64,000 nt of DNA from a virus. The position numbers and the translations under genes are program-made. Location: IMG/VR virus record IMGVR_UViG_3300032313_000840, positions 1 to 64,000 of that record, one strand, 5' to 3'. The notes under the pieces are model-generated. The model was not told the DNA's origin. It ran no database searches and saw only the letters and a list, made by a program, of their open reading frames with translations. This document shows positions 1 to 7,699 of this stretch, in pieces; position 1 is the stretch's first letter, and each line of letters begins with the position of its first letter.

Positions 1-1
1 A

Positions 2-268
2 TATACTTTTATTGCAACAGATAATGGAAAAATAGTTACGTTTAACAATGGTTCCACTATAACAGTCACAGTGCCCACTGGACTTCCGGTTGGATTTAAT
101 TGTACGGCAATTCAGTTGGGTGCAGGACAAGTAGGATTTACTGCAGCGTCCGGCGTTACATTAAATAGTTATTTGTCTCAGTATAAGATTCTTGGACAGC
201 ATGGTGCTGCAACTTTAATTTCCTATACAACAAATGTTTATAATTTGTCCGGTAATTTGACTATATGA
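2..268 (+). CDS. Tail fibre / structural protein, C-terminal part (5' truncated)
   Basis: The reading frame is open from the window edge to a TGA at 266-268, so only the last 88 codons are seen. The visible part is rich in Thr, Val, Gly and Asn, with alternating hydrophobic residues typical of beta-structured fibre or head-decoration domains. It ends in an ATGA overlap with the LamG gene, so the two are translationally coupled. The next two genes also look tail-fibre associated. The family cannot be named from this fragment; a tail-fibre C-terminus is the best reading from composition and position. Confidence 0.55.
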   Translation, partial: YTFIATDNGKIVTFNNGSTITVTVPTGLPVGFNCTAIQLGAGQVGFTAASGVTLNSYLSQYKILGQHGAATLISYTTNVYNLSGNLTI

Positions 269-1017
269 TAATTCCTTCCAATTCCATAGGATGTGTTGCT
301 GGGTTTGAACCATTTTCTCCAAGTGGTTTAGTTATTCATGTTGATGCCAATAATAGAAATAGTTATTCGGGTTCTGGTACTGCGTGGATTGATTTAAGTG
401 GTTTAAATAATAATTTTACACTAACAAATAGCCCTACATTTGGAACAGTAAATAACGGAAGTTATTTTCAATTTAATGGAACCAATTCCTATGCTTTATG
501 TCCAACAAATGCAAGTTATAATGCATTGACAACTATGACCACAGAAATTTTATTTGCAGATGATAATATTTCTGGTACTCAAGCACTTTATGGTGATGGT
601 TCTGGTGTTATAGGAGCTAATCAAGGATTTGGTGTGGTAGTTTCTAGTACGGGTGGTGGTGTTATAGGAACAAGAGATGCTACGGCATTTTCAGGTGCCT
701 CAATTACTGCTACTTGGAGATACAGTGCGGGTAGTTATCTTTGGAATCATTATGTAATAACTTGGACAGTGTCTGGAAGTACAGTAAGTGGAAACTGGTA
801 TTTAAATAATAGTGCGCCAACAGCATGGACTGTTTCTAGAAATAGCATTTCTTCTACATCCCCATTGTCAATAGCAGCAAGACCGGGATCAGGAAGTGCA
901 TTAACAGCATTTTTTAGTGGTAGAATTGCTCTTTTTAGAATGTATAATAAAATAATAGATACTAATGAAATAACAAGAAACTACAACCAATATAAATCAC
1001 GATATGGATTACCCTAA
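265..1017 (+). CDS. LamG / concanavalin-like tail adhesin protein
   Basis: This 250-aa protein begins with a short leader and then, from about residue 20, a typical phage LamG-type jelly-roll domain. The motif GLVIHVDANNRNSY is followed by a WIDLSG segment, a YFQFNGTNSY strand and a C-terminal GRIALFRMYNKII strand. Such concanavalin-like domains bind carbohydrate and are common in tail fibres and baseplate-attached proteins. It starts in an ATGA overlap with the fibre fragment upstream. There is no signal peptide. The domain call rests on motif pattern; the ligand is unknown. Confidence 0.75.
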   Translation: MIIPSNSIGCVAGFEPFSPSGLVIHVDANNRNSYSGSGTAWIDLSGLNNNFTLTNSPTFGTVNNGSYFQFNGTNSYALCPTNASYNALTTMTTEILFADDNISGTQALYGDGSGVIGANQGFGVVVSSTGGGVIGTRDATAFSGASITATWRYSAGSYLWNHYVITWTVSGSTVSGNWYLNNSAPTAWTVSRNSISSTSPLSIAARPGSGSALTAFFSGRIALFRMYNKIIDTNEITRNYNQYKSRYGLP

Positions 1018-1258
1018 TCACTATTATCTAATTTTTGATGTAACCGAACTTCCTTTGGTGGATTTTGATTTTGTATTGGAAACTTCTATAGATACGGTTA
1101 GAAAATCTTTAGATGAAACCAAAACATTTGTTAAATGGGAGGGAGACACTCCCGATTTTGTATTAAATATGCAAACAAAACAAGGTCCATATACATATGA
1201 AGAAATTTTAAATATTTTGAACACAGAAGACTGGACATATCCTGAAGACTTGATATAA
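1004..1258 (+). CDS. Small protein after the fibre genes, possible fibre assembly factor
   Basis: This 84-aa acidic protein overlaps the end of the LamG gene by 14 nt and has many aromatic residues. Features include the central segment DTVRKSLDETKTFVKWEGD and the C-terminal PYTYEEILNIL. Small proteins of similar pattern follow tail-fibre genes in marine T4-like phages, and I infer a chaperone or assembly role only from this position. No catalytic motif is visible. Confidence 0.55.
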   Translation: MDYPNHYYLIFDVTELPLVDFDFVLETSIDTVRKSLDETKTFVKWEGDTPDFVLNMQTKQGPYTYEEILNILNTEDWTYPEDLI

Positions 1259-1259
1259 T
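1232..1259 (+). promoter_or_regulatory. Sigma70-like promoter of dut (leaderless)
   Basis: TGGACA (1232-1237), 16-nt spacer, TATAAT (1254-1259), then 6 nt to the ATG at 1266. The predicted +1 falls on the start codon. Confidence 0.6.
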
Positions 1260-1265
1260 ACGCAT

Positions 1266-1787
1266 ATGCTTCTAGAATATTTTAAAGACAATCCATACAT
1301 TCCAGATCCAAATTTTCAGACCAAGATGGCAGCATGTTTTGACCTTGCCGCATATATTCCAAGGAATGAGAAGGTCAAAGTTTACTCTGGCAAGGAATGC
1401 ATGGATGTCTCCCCAATTTATGACTCCGAGAAGGAAGACTCCTATGTCTGCCTGATGCCCGGAGAAAGGGCTCTAATTCGCACAGGCTTGACTTTTAAGC
1501 TGCCCGATGGATATTCCCTACGTCTACACCCTCGGTCAGGGATGGCCCTTAAATACGGTCTTACGCTGACAAATTGCGAAGGCGTAGTTGACGAGGATTA
1601 TACCTACGAGACCAAACTTATTATGATGAATACCAATAGCAAGGATTCTATCAAAATTTATAATAAGGACCGTGTGGCTCAGGCAGAACTAGTTGTCTAT
1701 GAGCAGCCTTTGTTGGCTGAAATACAAATAAGACCTGGTTTGAAGACAGATCGGGTTGGTGGGTTTGGGTCTACCGGAGAACGTTAA
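1266..1787 (+). CDS. dut: dUTP diphosphatase (dUTPase)
   Basis: This enzyme hydrolyses dUTP to dUMP and pyrophosphate, keeping uracil out of phage DNA and feeding dUMP to ThyX. The 173-aa chain shows the trimeric dUTPase motifs in order: the early AAYIPRNEKV segment, PRSGMALKYGL (motif 2), GVVDEDY (motif 3), RVAQAELV (motif 4) and the C-terminal Gly-rich GGFGSTGER (motif 5) that closes over the active site. There is an insert of about 25 residues after motif 1. A TATAAT box six bases before the ATG suggests leaderless expression, separate from the fibre genes. Confidence 0.93.
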   Translation: MLLEYFKDNPYIPDPNFQTKMAACFDLAAYIPRNEKVKVYSGKECMDVSPIYDSEKEDSYVCLMPGERALIRTGLTFKLPDGYSLRLHPRSGMALKYGLTLTNCEGVVDEDYTYETKLIMMNTNSKDSIKIYNKDRVAQAELVVYEQPLLAEIQIRPGLKTDRVGGFGSTGER

Positions 1788-2476
1788 TTTCTTTGGCGTG
1801 TAGGTGCAAACATTAGCATTGCAAATCCTGTAAGCACCACTGGTCCCGGTGTGGGCGTACTAATAAAATAACCAGTATCTATTCCATAATATTCACCAAA
1901 TCCATAATTGTTTCCTAAAGCAAGTGTGTTGCTATACACATCAAATGGTAATAGACTTGGTGAAAAAAATACAGAATAGTTATCCAAAAATTGTGTAGAA
2001 GTATTTACTACATCCATTGGCGGCAATGGCTCAAAGACTGAATCTTTAGTTAGTGAAACCAAAATTTTATTTGGAATTTTGGCTTCTACAATGTTTACAG
2101 GAATTTCTGGGTCTTCTTTTTTTGGTAGACGAGTGAGTTCATCAATTATTTCATATTTTTTGACAAATGATTTGTCAATATAATTTGGAATTAAAAATGG
2201 TCTAATTGGATTCCATGTATGTTTTTCATTTTTTTTATTTTCTTCTTGTAGTGTTTCTTCTTTGGAATCTTTTTTATCTTCTACAGCAGACATTGCAGAG
2301 TTTACAGTATTGACAGAAGCCATCAAAGCTTTGGCTCCTTGTTCTCCCAATAAAGTTATAGACACAGTGCATACAATAGTCATTGCGTAAAGCTTCTTTT
2401 GAAGTTTTTTTACGTTTTCTTTTGCTTCTTCACATATTAGAAAGCAAGATTGGCAGATATGCGATTTAGTGCTCAT
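1784..2476 (-). CDS. Membrane protein with a PEP-CTERM-like C-terminal tail
   Basis: This 230-aa protein has no recognised catalytic domain. An N-terminal CQSCFLIC cysteine cluster is followed by a hydrophobic segment at about residues 30-50, a charged Glu/Lys region, and a folded middle. The tail is PTPGP, a hydrophobic stretch, then APTRQRN, the three-part layout of exosortase (PEP-CTERM) sorting signals. I chose the start at 2476 because AAAGGA precedes it; an upstream in-frame start has no such signal. Its stop overlaps the end of dut from the other strand. It leads a minus-strand cluster of envelope-type proteins. Confidence 0.6.
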   Translation of the reverse strand: MSTKSHICQSCFLICEEAKENVKKLQKKLYAMTIVCTVSITLLGEQGAKALMASVNTVNSAMSAVEDKKDSKEETLQEENKKNEKHTWNPIRPFLIPNYIDKSFVKKYEIIDELTRLPKKEDPEIPVNIVEAKIPNKILVSLTKDSVFEPLPPMDVVNTSTQFLDNYSVFFSPSLLPFDVYSNTLALGNNYGFGEYYGIDTGYFISTPTPGPVVLTGFAMLMFAPTRQRN

Positions 2477-2553
2477 AGTAAAGTCCTTTCGTTCCCCAAT
2501 CACGACAAGACTAATTTAAAATCGCAACTTGCAAATAATCTTAATTATTTAGA

Positions 2554-2856
2554 TTATTGTGGGTCTATTGAGACCTGTTTTACTTCTGATTTTATAAGAG
2601 TGCTGCTTGGTTCTTGTTCAAGGCAATTGATCGGCTTATTGATCAAGTTTCTATATCCCCACATCAATCCAAGCAATGCCACGGGACCATACCAGAACAA
2701 CCAACCATAGGATTCAGTTGTTGATCCTGGTGCAGCAATCTTATCTTTCAAAGCCATCATTACTACATTGTCGCTAGTATTGTCTGGAACAATGAAAGGT
2801 TGAGTAGAGCATCCTGCTAAAACCATCAGTGCAATTATAGATGTTAAAAATTTCAT
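2554..2856 (-). CDS. Small lipoprotein with a transmembrane segment
   Basis: This 100-aa protein begins with a lipoprotein signal peptide: the hydrophobic stretch ends in LAGC, so Cys16 would be the lipidated residue after signal peptidase II cleavage. A second hydrophobic segment, WLFWYGPVALLGLMW, lies at about residues 52-66, followed by a charged tail. A lipid anchor plus an internal TM would suit an envelope-spanning role such as a spanin, but there is no sequence proof. AAGGAG precedes the ATG. Neighbours are a candidate holin and a membrane-anchored GAF-like protein. Confidence 0.65.
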   Translation of the reverse strand: MKFLTSIIALMVLAGCSTQPFIVPDNTSDNVVMMALKDKIAAPGSTTESYGWLFWYGPVALLGLMWGYRNLINKPINCLEQEPSSTLIKSEVKQVSIDPQ

Positions 2857-2866
2857 TATATGCTCC

Positions 2867-3301
2867 TTATTTTGTTGTTGCTGCAGCAGTTCCGAAGTAG
2901 AAACCTACGATACTCAATAGAATCTCTCTGTTCTCAGAAGACCAGAAGAATCCATTGATCTCAACGAATCCTTTCTTGGCAGTTGCTGGAATCAAACCAA
3001 ACAAAGCCTCTGGATTTTTTACATCAACTTCTACGAATGTTGGGACACCGAAGAATGGAAGAATAAATGGAGCAGCAAAAGCTCCAAACAAGACTGTGAG
3101 TACGATGATTTGTCTTACAACACGGCCAGCATCAAGTGGAACTCTTTCTGCAGCCTTGTTTTGATTTTCTGTAGTTTGTTTATTCGCTTGAATAAGTTGG
3201 TTGAACATTTCCTTTTGATCTGCGCTCTTCTGAGCCATGAACTTGAAAAGGAAGCCAGTCGCCCCGCCCGCCACCATACTAATCAATTCTGGAGAAAACA
3301 T
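2867..3301 (-). CDS. Multi-span membrane protein, candidate holin
   Basis: The 144-aa protein has an N-terminal amphipathic/hydrophobic segment (SMVAGGATGFLFKFM), a charged Gln/Lys/Asn stretch, a strong TM at about residues 64-87 (IIVLTVLFGAFAAPFILPFF) and a C-terminal hydrophobic segment (ILLSIVGFYFGTAAA). Size and topology resemble phage holins, but similar proteins of unknown function occur in marine T4-like phages, and no endolysin is visible in this window. It sits between the lipoprotein and the GAF-like gene on the same strand. Confidence 0.5.
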   Translation of the reverse strand: MFSPELISMVAGGATGFLFKFMAQKSADQKEMFNQLIQANKQTTENQNKAAERVPLDAGRVVRQIIVLTVLFGAFAAPFILPFFGVPTFVEVDVKNPEALFGLIPATAKKGFVEINGFFWSSENREILLSIVGFYFGTAAATTK

Positions 3302-3309
3302 AATTTACC

Positions 3310-3903
3310 TCAATTCTTTTGGTGTGAAAGTTGTAGTTCAATCGAATTACGAATAGATTGGAAAATATCCATAAAATTCTTTTCTTGAATCAAAATTGGT
3401 TCAAAATCTTTGTGCCATTGCACCAACACAAAACCAACATTTATTCCTTTATTTTTTAAAGGCAAGCAAGAAAAATGTGAAATGTTTTCATCATCAAAAA
3501 AATGTCTTGCATGACTATCTGCCTGCATAGAGTCAACACAATGAATATTTGCTTTATTTTGAATAATTTTGTTTAACAAAGGAACAAACAAAGAACACTG
3601 AGTACCTTTAAGTTTGCCTACTTGAGATATATAACCTTTATGAGAAGATTCATGGGTTATTGAAAATTTCATCATAGAGATGCCATCCATGAAATATTCT
3701 CCATTGTGTAGTTGAAGAACAGTTGCCCTCATGCTGCGAGCTTCAAGTCGGAGTTCTGTAAGAAGCTCATGAATTTCTGTATGAATTTCTATGAAATTAT
3801 CAGTTTTTTTCTTAGATTTGAAAAAAGATTTAATTCCAAATCCTAAGCCGAGTAATCCTGCTACTCCATATGCTGTTTTTTCAAAAATTTCCATATAATC
3901 CAT
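3310..3903 (-). CDS. Membrane-anchored GAF-like protein
   Basis: This 197-aa protein has an N-terminal hydrophobic anchor (about residues 9-27, ending in KSFFKSKKK), a helical linker, then a globular domain with the pattern LQLHNGEYFMDG, SLFVPLLNK and GFVLVQWH. The alternation of strands resembles a GAF-type ligand-binding fold. A TATAAATA box lies 20 nt upstream with a GGAG between it and the start, so late transcription of this four-gene cluster is likely. The function is unknown. Confidence 0.5.
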   Translation of the reverse strand: MDYMEIFEKTAYGVAGLLGLGFGIKSFFKSKKKTDNFIEIHTEIHELLTELRLEARSMRATVLQLHNGEYFMDGISMMKFSITHESSHKGYISQVGKLKGTQCSLFVPLLNKIIQNKANIHCVDSMQADSHARHFFDDENISHFSCLPLKNKGINVGFVLVQWHKDFEPILIQEKNFMDIFQSIRNSIELQLSHQKN

Positions 3904-3923
3904 TGATAAACTCCATGTCTTAA

Positions 3924-3931
3924 TATTTATA
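3924..3931 (-). promoter_or_regulatory. T4-type late promoter
   Basis: TATAAATA on the minus strand, 20 nt before the ATG at 3903, with a GGAG ribosome-binding site between them. It is one of the few late promoters here with a conventional leader. Confidence 0.6.
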
Positions 3932-3932
3932 T

Positions 3933-3960
3933 TTGACAGGGCGGCAATATGTGATAGAAT
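3933..3960 (+). promoter_or_regulatory. Sigma70-like promoter of the replication operon
   Basis: TTGACA (3933-3938), 16-nt spacer, TAGAAT (3955-3960), with the ATG at 3969. The predicted +1 is within two bases of the start codon. It is divergent from the late promoter at 3924-3931. Confidence 0.75.
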
Positions 3961-3968
3961 GAGATTCT

Positions 3969-4292
3969 ATGATGACAAGAGAACAATTATTTAAATTACA
4001 CGAAGAAATTTGCAAGGAAGCCATCGAACTTATGCGTAAAAAGAACAATGATTACGCATCTGGCGCAGATCCTTTCATGAATTTCCGAAGAGCGGAATAT
4101 TTAGGTTTTGCAACTGCAGAACTTGGTGTTCTTATTCGTATGACCGATAAGATGTCAAGAATCTCCACTTATTTGAATAAGGGAGAACTTTCATTGCAGA
4201 ATGAGAGTGTTTATGATGCAATTGTTGACCTAATTAATTACAGTGTTATACTTGCAGGGCTTCTCAAAGATAGAGAACCCAAGAAAGACTAA
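3969..4292 (+). CDS. Nucleotide modification associated domain 1 (Nmad1/DUF1599) protein
   Basis: The 107-aa chain matches the Nmad1 (DUF1599) pattern: KKNNDYASGADPFMNFRRAE, then GVLIRMTDKMSRIS and a helical DAIVDLINYSVILAG. The family occurs in phages and was named from association with nucleotide or DNA base modification genes; the reaction is not established. It is the first gene after a strong promoter and overlaps the DNA polymerase start by one base, so it is co-expressed with replication. Start 3969 or the next ATG at 3972 are both possible. Confidence 0.8.
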   Translation: MMTREQLFKLHEEICKEAIELMRKKNNDYASGADPFMNFRRAEYLGFATAELGVLIRMTDKMSRISTYLNKGELSLQNESVYDAIVDLINYSVILAGLLKDREPKKD

Positions 4293-6799
4293 TGAAATTT
4301 TATACTGCCTGTGCTTTGAAGGGGAACAAGGTTCTTGTTCGTGGCTATAACAATGGTGTTCGATTTACCGATACCATTGCTTACAAGCCATCCTTATACA
4401 TCAAATCCGATAGCCAATCCAAGTACAGGACTCTCAACAATGTTAACGTCAAACGCATGAAGTTTGACACGTTGTATGATTGCCGTCAATTCCTAGACCA
4501 ATACAGAGACCTAGATGATTGCCCGATTTATGGAAACACTGATTTCGTCACTCAATATCTCATGGAGACTTATCCGACTGAGGTGGAATACGATCTTTCC
4601 AAGATCAAAGTAGCCTACCTAGACTTGGAGTGTGAAACTGAGGGAGGCTTTCCAGATCTAGACAACCCAAATGAACGAATCAACCTTGTGACTATTCGTA
4701 TCTGCGGTGTCAACTATGTTCTTACTATGAAGCCACTCACCTTGCCAGACTGCAAGGTTGTTATGGTTACATCAGAGAAGGAACTGATCAAGAAGATCTT
4801 CGATATCCTTGCTAAGGAAGACATAGATATTCTTACAGGATGGAACATCAAACTCTTCGATATGCCCTATATAATAGGTAGGGCAAAGCTTTTCTTTGAG
4901 GAAAAAGAGATTCAGAGTTGGATGCCGTTTGGTTTGATGAAGATGCGTGAGACTAATATTGGTGGCAAGGATTATAAACTCTTTGAGTTTCCCGGCTACA
5001 CGATCCTAGACTACATGGATCTTTATAAGAAGTTCAGGCTTGTTCCCCGAGAAAGTTACGCTCTTAACTTTATTGCAAAGGCGGAACTAAATGCTCAAAA
5101 ACTGGATTACAGCGAGTATGGATCTTTGCGGGAGTTCTATACGAAAGATTTTCAAAGGTTTGCGGAGTATAACGTCCAAGATGTCGTGCTGGTTGAACAG
5201 CTTGACAATAAGCTCCGACTGATTGATTTGGCGATCTCCATTGCCTACGAGGCAAAGATCACATTTGATACGGTCTTCTTCGCCACTCGGATTTGGGAGA
5301 CCATTTGCTGTGACTATCTTGCCAAGCAATACATCGTTCCACCTCTAAAGACCAAGTATGCCAAGGATGAGCAGTTTGTTGGTGCATATGTCAAGGAAGT
5401 TGTACCGGGACTCTACAAGAACATAGTCAGTTTTGACGCAACCAGCCTGTATCCATCCATCATCATGTCATGGAACATTTCTCCTGAAACTTGCATTCAC
5501 AAAGATTCATCACTCAATGCTGATGATTTCCTTCGCAGCAAGCGTAAGGAGATTCCAGATATTATTGAAGATGCTGAAAGCCAGGATGCATGTGTTACCT
5601 GCAATGGTTCTTTCTTTACCCGTAAAATCAAGGGCTTTATTCCAATCCTTATTGAAACCACTTTCAATCAGCGTAAGGAAGCCAAAAACAAGATGATGGA
5701 ACTGAAGAAGGAATATGAGGAAACCAAAAACAAGGATCTTCTTCCTCGTATATCTGCTCTAGATATTCGTCAGACCGTAAAGAAGATTTTGGCAAACAGC
5801 CTGTATGGTTGCCTTGGTAATCCTGCATTTACATATTCATCTCCTGAACTGGCTACGGCAGTTACCGTGACTGGGCAAGTCATCATTCGTACTGCTGAGA
5901 ATTCCATGAATGACTATATCAACAAGGTCATGAAGAATGAAGAGCCCAAAGATTATGTTATTGCAGTCGATACCGATTCTGTTTATTTGAATCTTGATGA
6001 AGTTATCACAAAGGTTTCCAGCAAGACTCCAATTGAAGATATCACTTCTTTCGTAGATGACATTTGTGAAAACAATATTCAAAAGCAACTAAACAAGGTC
6101 ATGAAAGATTTGACATGGATGCTTGGTTGTACTAATAACAAGATCTCCTTCAAGCGTGAAGCAATTGCTTCTGCAGGAATGTTTATTGCCAAGAAGCGAT
6201 ATGCATTGCTTGTACACGACAATGAAGGAATTAGATATGCTGAACCTCAATTGAAGATCATGGGACTTGAGACTGCAAGAAGCAGCACTCCTGCAGTCGT
6301 CCGCGATAAGTTGAAGGACTGCATCATGATCATCCTGACCAAGACCCCCGAGGAGTTGCGCGAGTTTGTGAATATATTCTCTGATGAATTTATGAAGATG
6401 CCTATAGAAGATGTCGCTGCTCCTCGGGGTGTCAAGGGTATCAGCAAATATACTGATTCCTCAGACATCTATAAGTCTGGTACTCCAATTGCCACCAAGG
6501 CTGCATTGTTACACAATGCATACACCAAAAAGATAAAGTTGGATAAGGAGATTCCACCGATCAAGGAAAACGACAAGATTAAGTTTGTTTTTGTCCGTGT
6601 TCCCAATCCTTATGGCATGGGTGGCAGAGATGCCGTGATGGGTTTCATCGGCAAGCCTCCTCCACAATTTAATCTTGAAAAATATATTGATCGAAAGAAA
6701 CAATTTGAAAAAACTTTTGGTGAGCCTTTAGACAATATTTTACAAGCCATCAAGTGGTCTATAAATGAACAAGTCACACTTGAATCCTTCTTTGGTTGA
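4292..6799 (+). CDS. DNA polymerase, family B (T4 gp43-like)
   Basis: The 835-aa replicative polymerase has all family B landmarks. Exonuclease motifs are Exo I YLDLECE (about residue 110), Exo II TGWNIKLFDMPYIIGRA and Exo III YNVQDVVLV. Polymerase motif A is DATSLYPSII, motif B is KKILANSLYGCLG and motif C is DTDSVYL. Exo and Pol acidic residues are intact, so proofreading and synthesis should both work. It is slightly shorter than T4 gp43. No intein or intron interrupts it. It lies directly downstream of the Nmad1 gene in the replication operon. Confidence 0.97.
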   Translation: MKFYTACALKGNKVLVRGYNNGVRFTDTIAYKPSLYIKSDSQSKYRTLNNVNVKRMKFDTLYDCRQFLDQYRDLDDCPIYGNTDFVTQYLMETYPTEVEYDLSKIKVAYLDLECETEGGFPDLDNPNERINLVTIRICGVNYVLTMKPLTLPDCKVVMVTSEKELIKKIFDILAKEDIDILTGWNIKLFDMPYIIGRAKLFFEEKEIQSWMPFGLMKMRETNIGGKDYKLFEFPGYTILDYMDLYKKFRLVPRESYALNFIAKAELNAQKLDYSEYGSLREFYTKDFQRFAEYNVQDVVLVEQLDNKLRLIDLAISIAYEAKITFDTVFFATRIWETICCDYLAKQYIVPPLKTKYAKDEQFVGAYVKEVVPGLYKNIVSFDATSLYPSIIMSWNISPETCIHKDSSLNADDFLRSKRKEIPDIIEDAESQDACVTCNGSFFTRKIKGFIPILIETTFNQRKEAKNKMMELKKEYEETKNKDLLPRISALDIRQTVKKILANSLYGCLGNPAFTYSSPELATAVTVTGQVIIRTAENSMNDYINKVMKNEEPKDYVIAVDTDSVYLNLDEVITKVSSKTPIEDITSFVDDICENNIQKQLNKVMKDLTWMLGCTNNKISFKREAIASAGMFIAKKRYALLVHDNEGIRYAEPQLKIMGLETARSSTPAVVRDKLKDCIMIILTKTPEELREFVNIFSDEFMKMPIEDVAAPRGVKGISKYTDSSDIYKSGTPIATKAALLHNAYTKKIKLDKEIPPIKENDKIKFVFVRVPNPYGMGGRDAVMGFIGKPPPQFNLEKYIDRKKQFEKTFGEPLDNILQAIKWSINEQVTLESFFG

Positions 6800-6807
6800 G
6801 GTATAAT
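6780..6807 (+). promoter_or_regulatory. Sigma70-like promoter (leaderless)
   Basis: TTGAAT (6780-6785), 16-nt spacer, TATAAT (6802-6807), six bases, ATG at 6814. It overlaps the end of the polymerase gene and fixes the start of the next gene. Confidence 0.75.
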
Positions 6808-6813
6808 ACAAAT

Positions 6814-7065
6814 ATGGGTGAAATTAAATATACACAAAGTCCGCAATTGACTAAACAAGACATTGATTTTGATGAACTTCTTACAGACATAAGAAAAGAC
6901 ATGAAAAGACCTAGATATCAGTCAAAGCATACTCATGTAGATTTTGAAGTATTCAAACTAAAAGATGCAATAATTAAGCAATTGCAAGAAGAAAATGCTG
7001 CTTTGAAGGAAGAGATTGCAGATCTTAAGATGGATCTCAAGACTTTCATTGAAATGGAAAGTTAA
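6814..7065 (+). CDS. Small coiled-coil protein
   Basis: This 83-aa protein of unknown function has an acidic N-terminal half and a C-terminal coiled coil (KLKDAIIKQLQEENAALKEE with heptad leucines). I place the start at 6814 rather than an upstream in-frame ATG because a TATAAT box ends exactly six bases before it, the spacing seen at many other genes here. It lies between polymerase and uvsX, so a replication accessory role is possible but not shown. Confidence 0.6.
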   Translation: MGEIKYTQSPQLTKQDIDFDELLTDIRKDMKRPRYQSKHTHVDFEVFKLKDAIIKQLQEENAALKEEIADLKMDLKTFIEMES

Positions 7066-7068
7066 GAA

Positions 7069-7350
7069 ATGATAAAGAAATTTAAATCTAGATACGGTGA
7101 TGAACGAATTCTCACACTTCTTGAAGACGGATCTTACAAGGTCGAAGGTCGGACTCTATATACTCGCCACGGTGATGGGCTATTTGATTTTGAAGGTGGC
7201 CCATGCTATATTGTTGGCGATAGACTACTTGACGTTGATGATGAACTAATCATTGATTCTTTAAAGGTTGATCAGAGCGTAGACAAAGAAGACTACGCTG
7301 CTGTTATTATTAATACAAGAAAGGCCAAGCGTGGCAAGTCCAAAATCTAA
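7069..7350 (+). CDS. Hypothetical protein in the replication block
   Basis: This 93-aa protein begins three bases after the previous stop. The first two thirds are beta-rich with repeated Gly (GDERILTLLEDGSYKVEGR, then DGLFDFEGGPCYIVGDR), and the tail is basic (KAKRGKSK). I do not recognise the family. Its end overlaps the next gene's proposed start by 20 nt, as is usual in this tightly packed operon. Confidence 0.55.
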   Translation: MIKKFKSRYGDERILTLLEDGSYKVEGRTLYTRHGDGLFDFEGGPCYIVGDRLLDVDDELIIDSLKVDQSVDKEDYAAVIINTRKAKRGKSKI

Positions 7351-7699
7351 AAAGAATAAGATGCCCAAGTTGCTCAGATATCGTCGTCTGTATGATGTTC
7401 TCACGGAATCTGAAACAGATTTCAAGAGCCGCATCACTGGGATGCCCGTATATCTTTTATTGAGTGAACATAGATTGATTTGTGAACAATATGGTGTAGA
7501 ATCATTTAAGGTCAATGATCAATTGACTGACAGAGTATCTAAAATTTATGATAGACTGTCTATTGTTCAAAAAGAAATCATGCAGACCTTTCATAACATG
7601 AACGATCAGTTGATGATATCCGATTACTACGCCGATCAGGCATACGCACAGAAAGAAAAGGAAAAGAATGTCGAAGTATCTACAAAATCTACTAAGTAA
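7331..7699 (+). CDS. Hypothetical helical protein upstream of uvsX
   Basis: This protein is up to 122 aa. The frame opens with a GTG at 7331; the first ATG is at 7361 (MPKLLRYRR), so the true start is uncertain. The sequence is mostly helical and charged, with a Lys-rich tail (KEKEKNVEVSTKSTK). Its 3' end overlaps uvsX by 32 nt. No domain is recognised. Conserved position between polymerase and recombinase suggests a replication or recombination accessory. Confidence 0.5.
   Translation: MASPKSKKNKMPKLLRYRRLYDVLTESETDFKSRITGMPVYLLLSEHRLICEQYGVESFKVNDQLTDRVSKIYDRLSIVQKEIMQTFHNMNDQLMISDYYADQAYAQKEKEKNVEVSTKSTK

Noticed and set aside
2867-3301. Firm holin call
   Set aside because: Topology fits, but there is no endolysin nearby and the protein has a long charged middle; kept only as a candidate.
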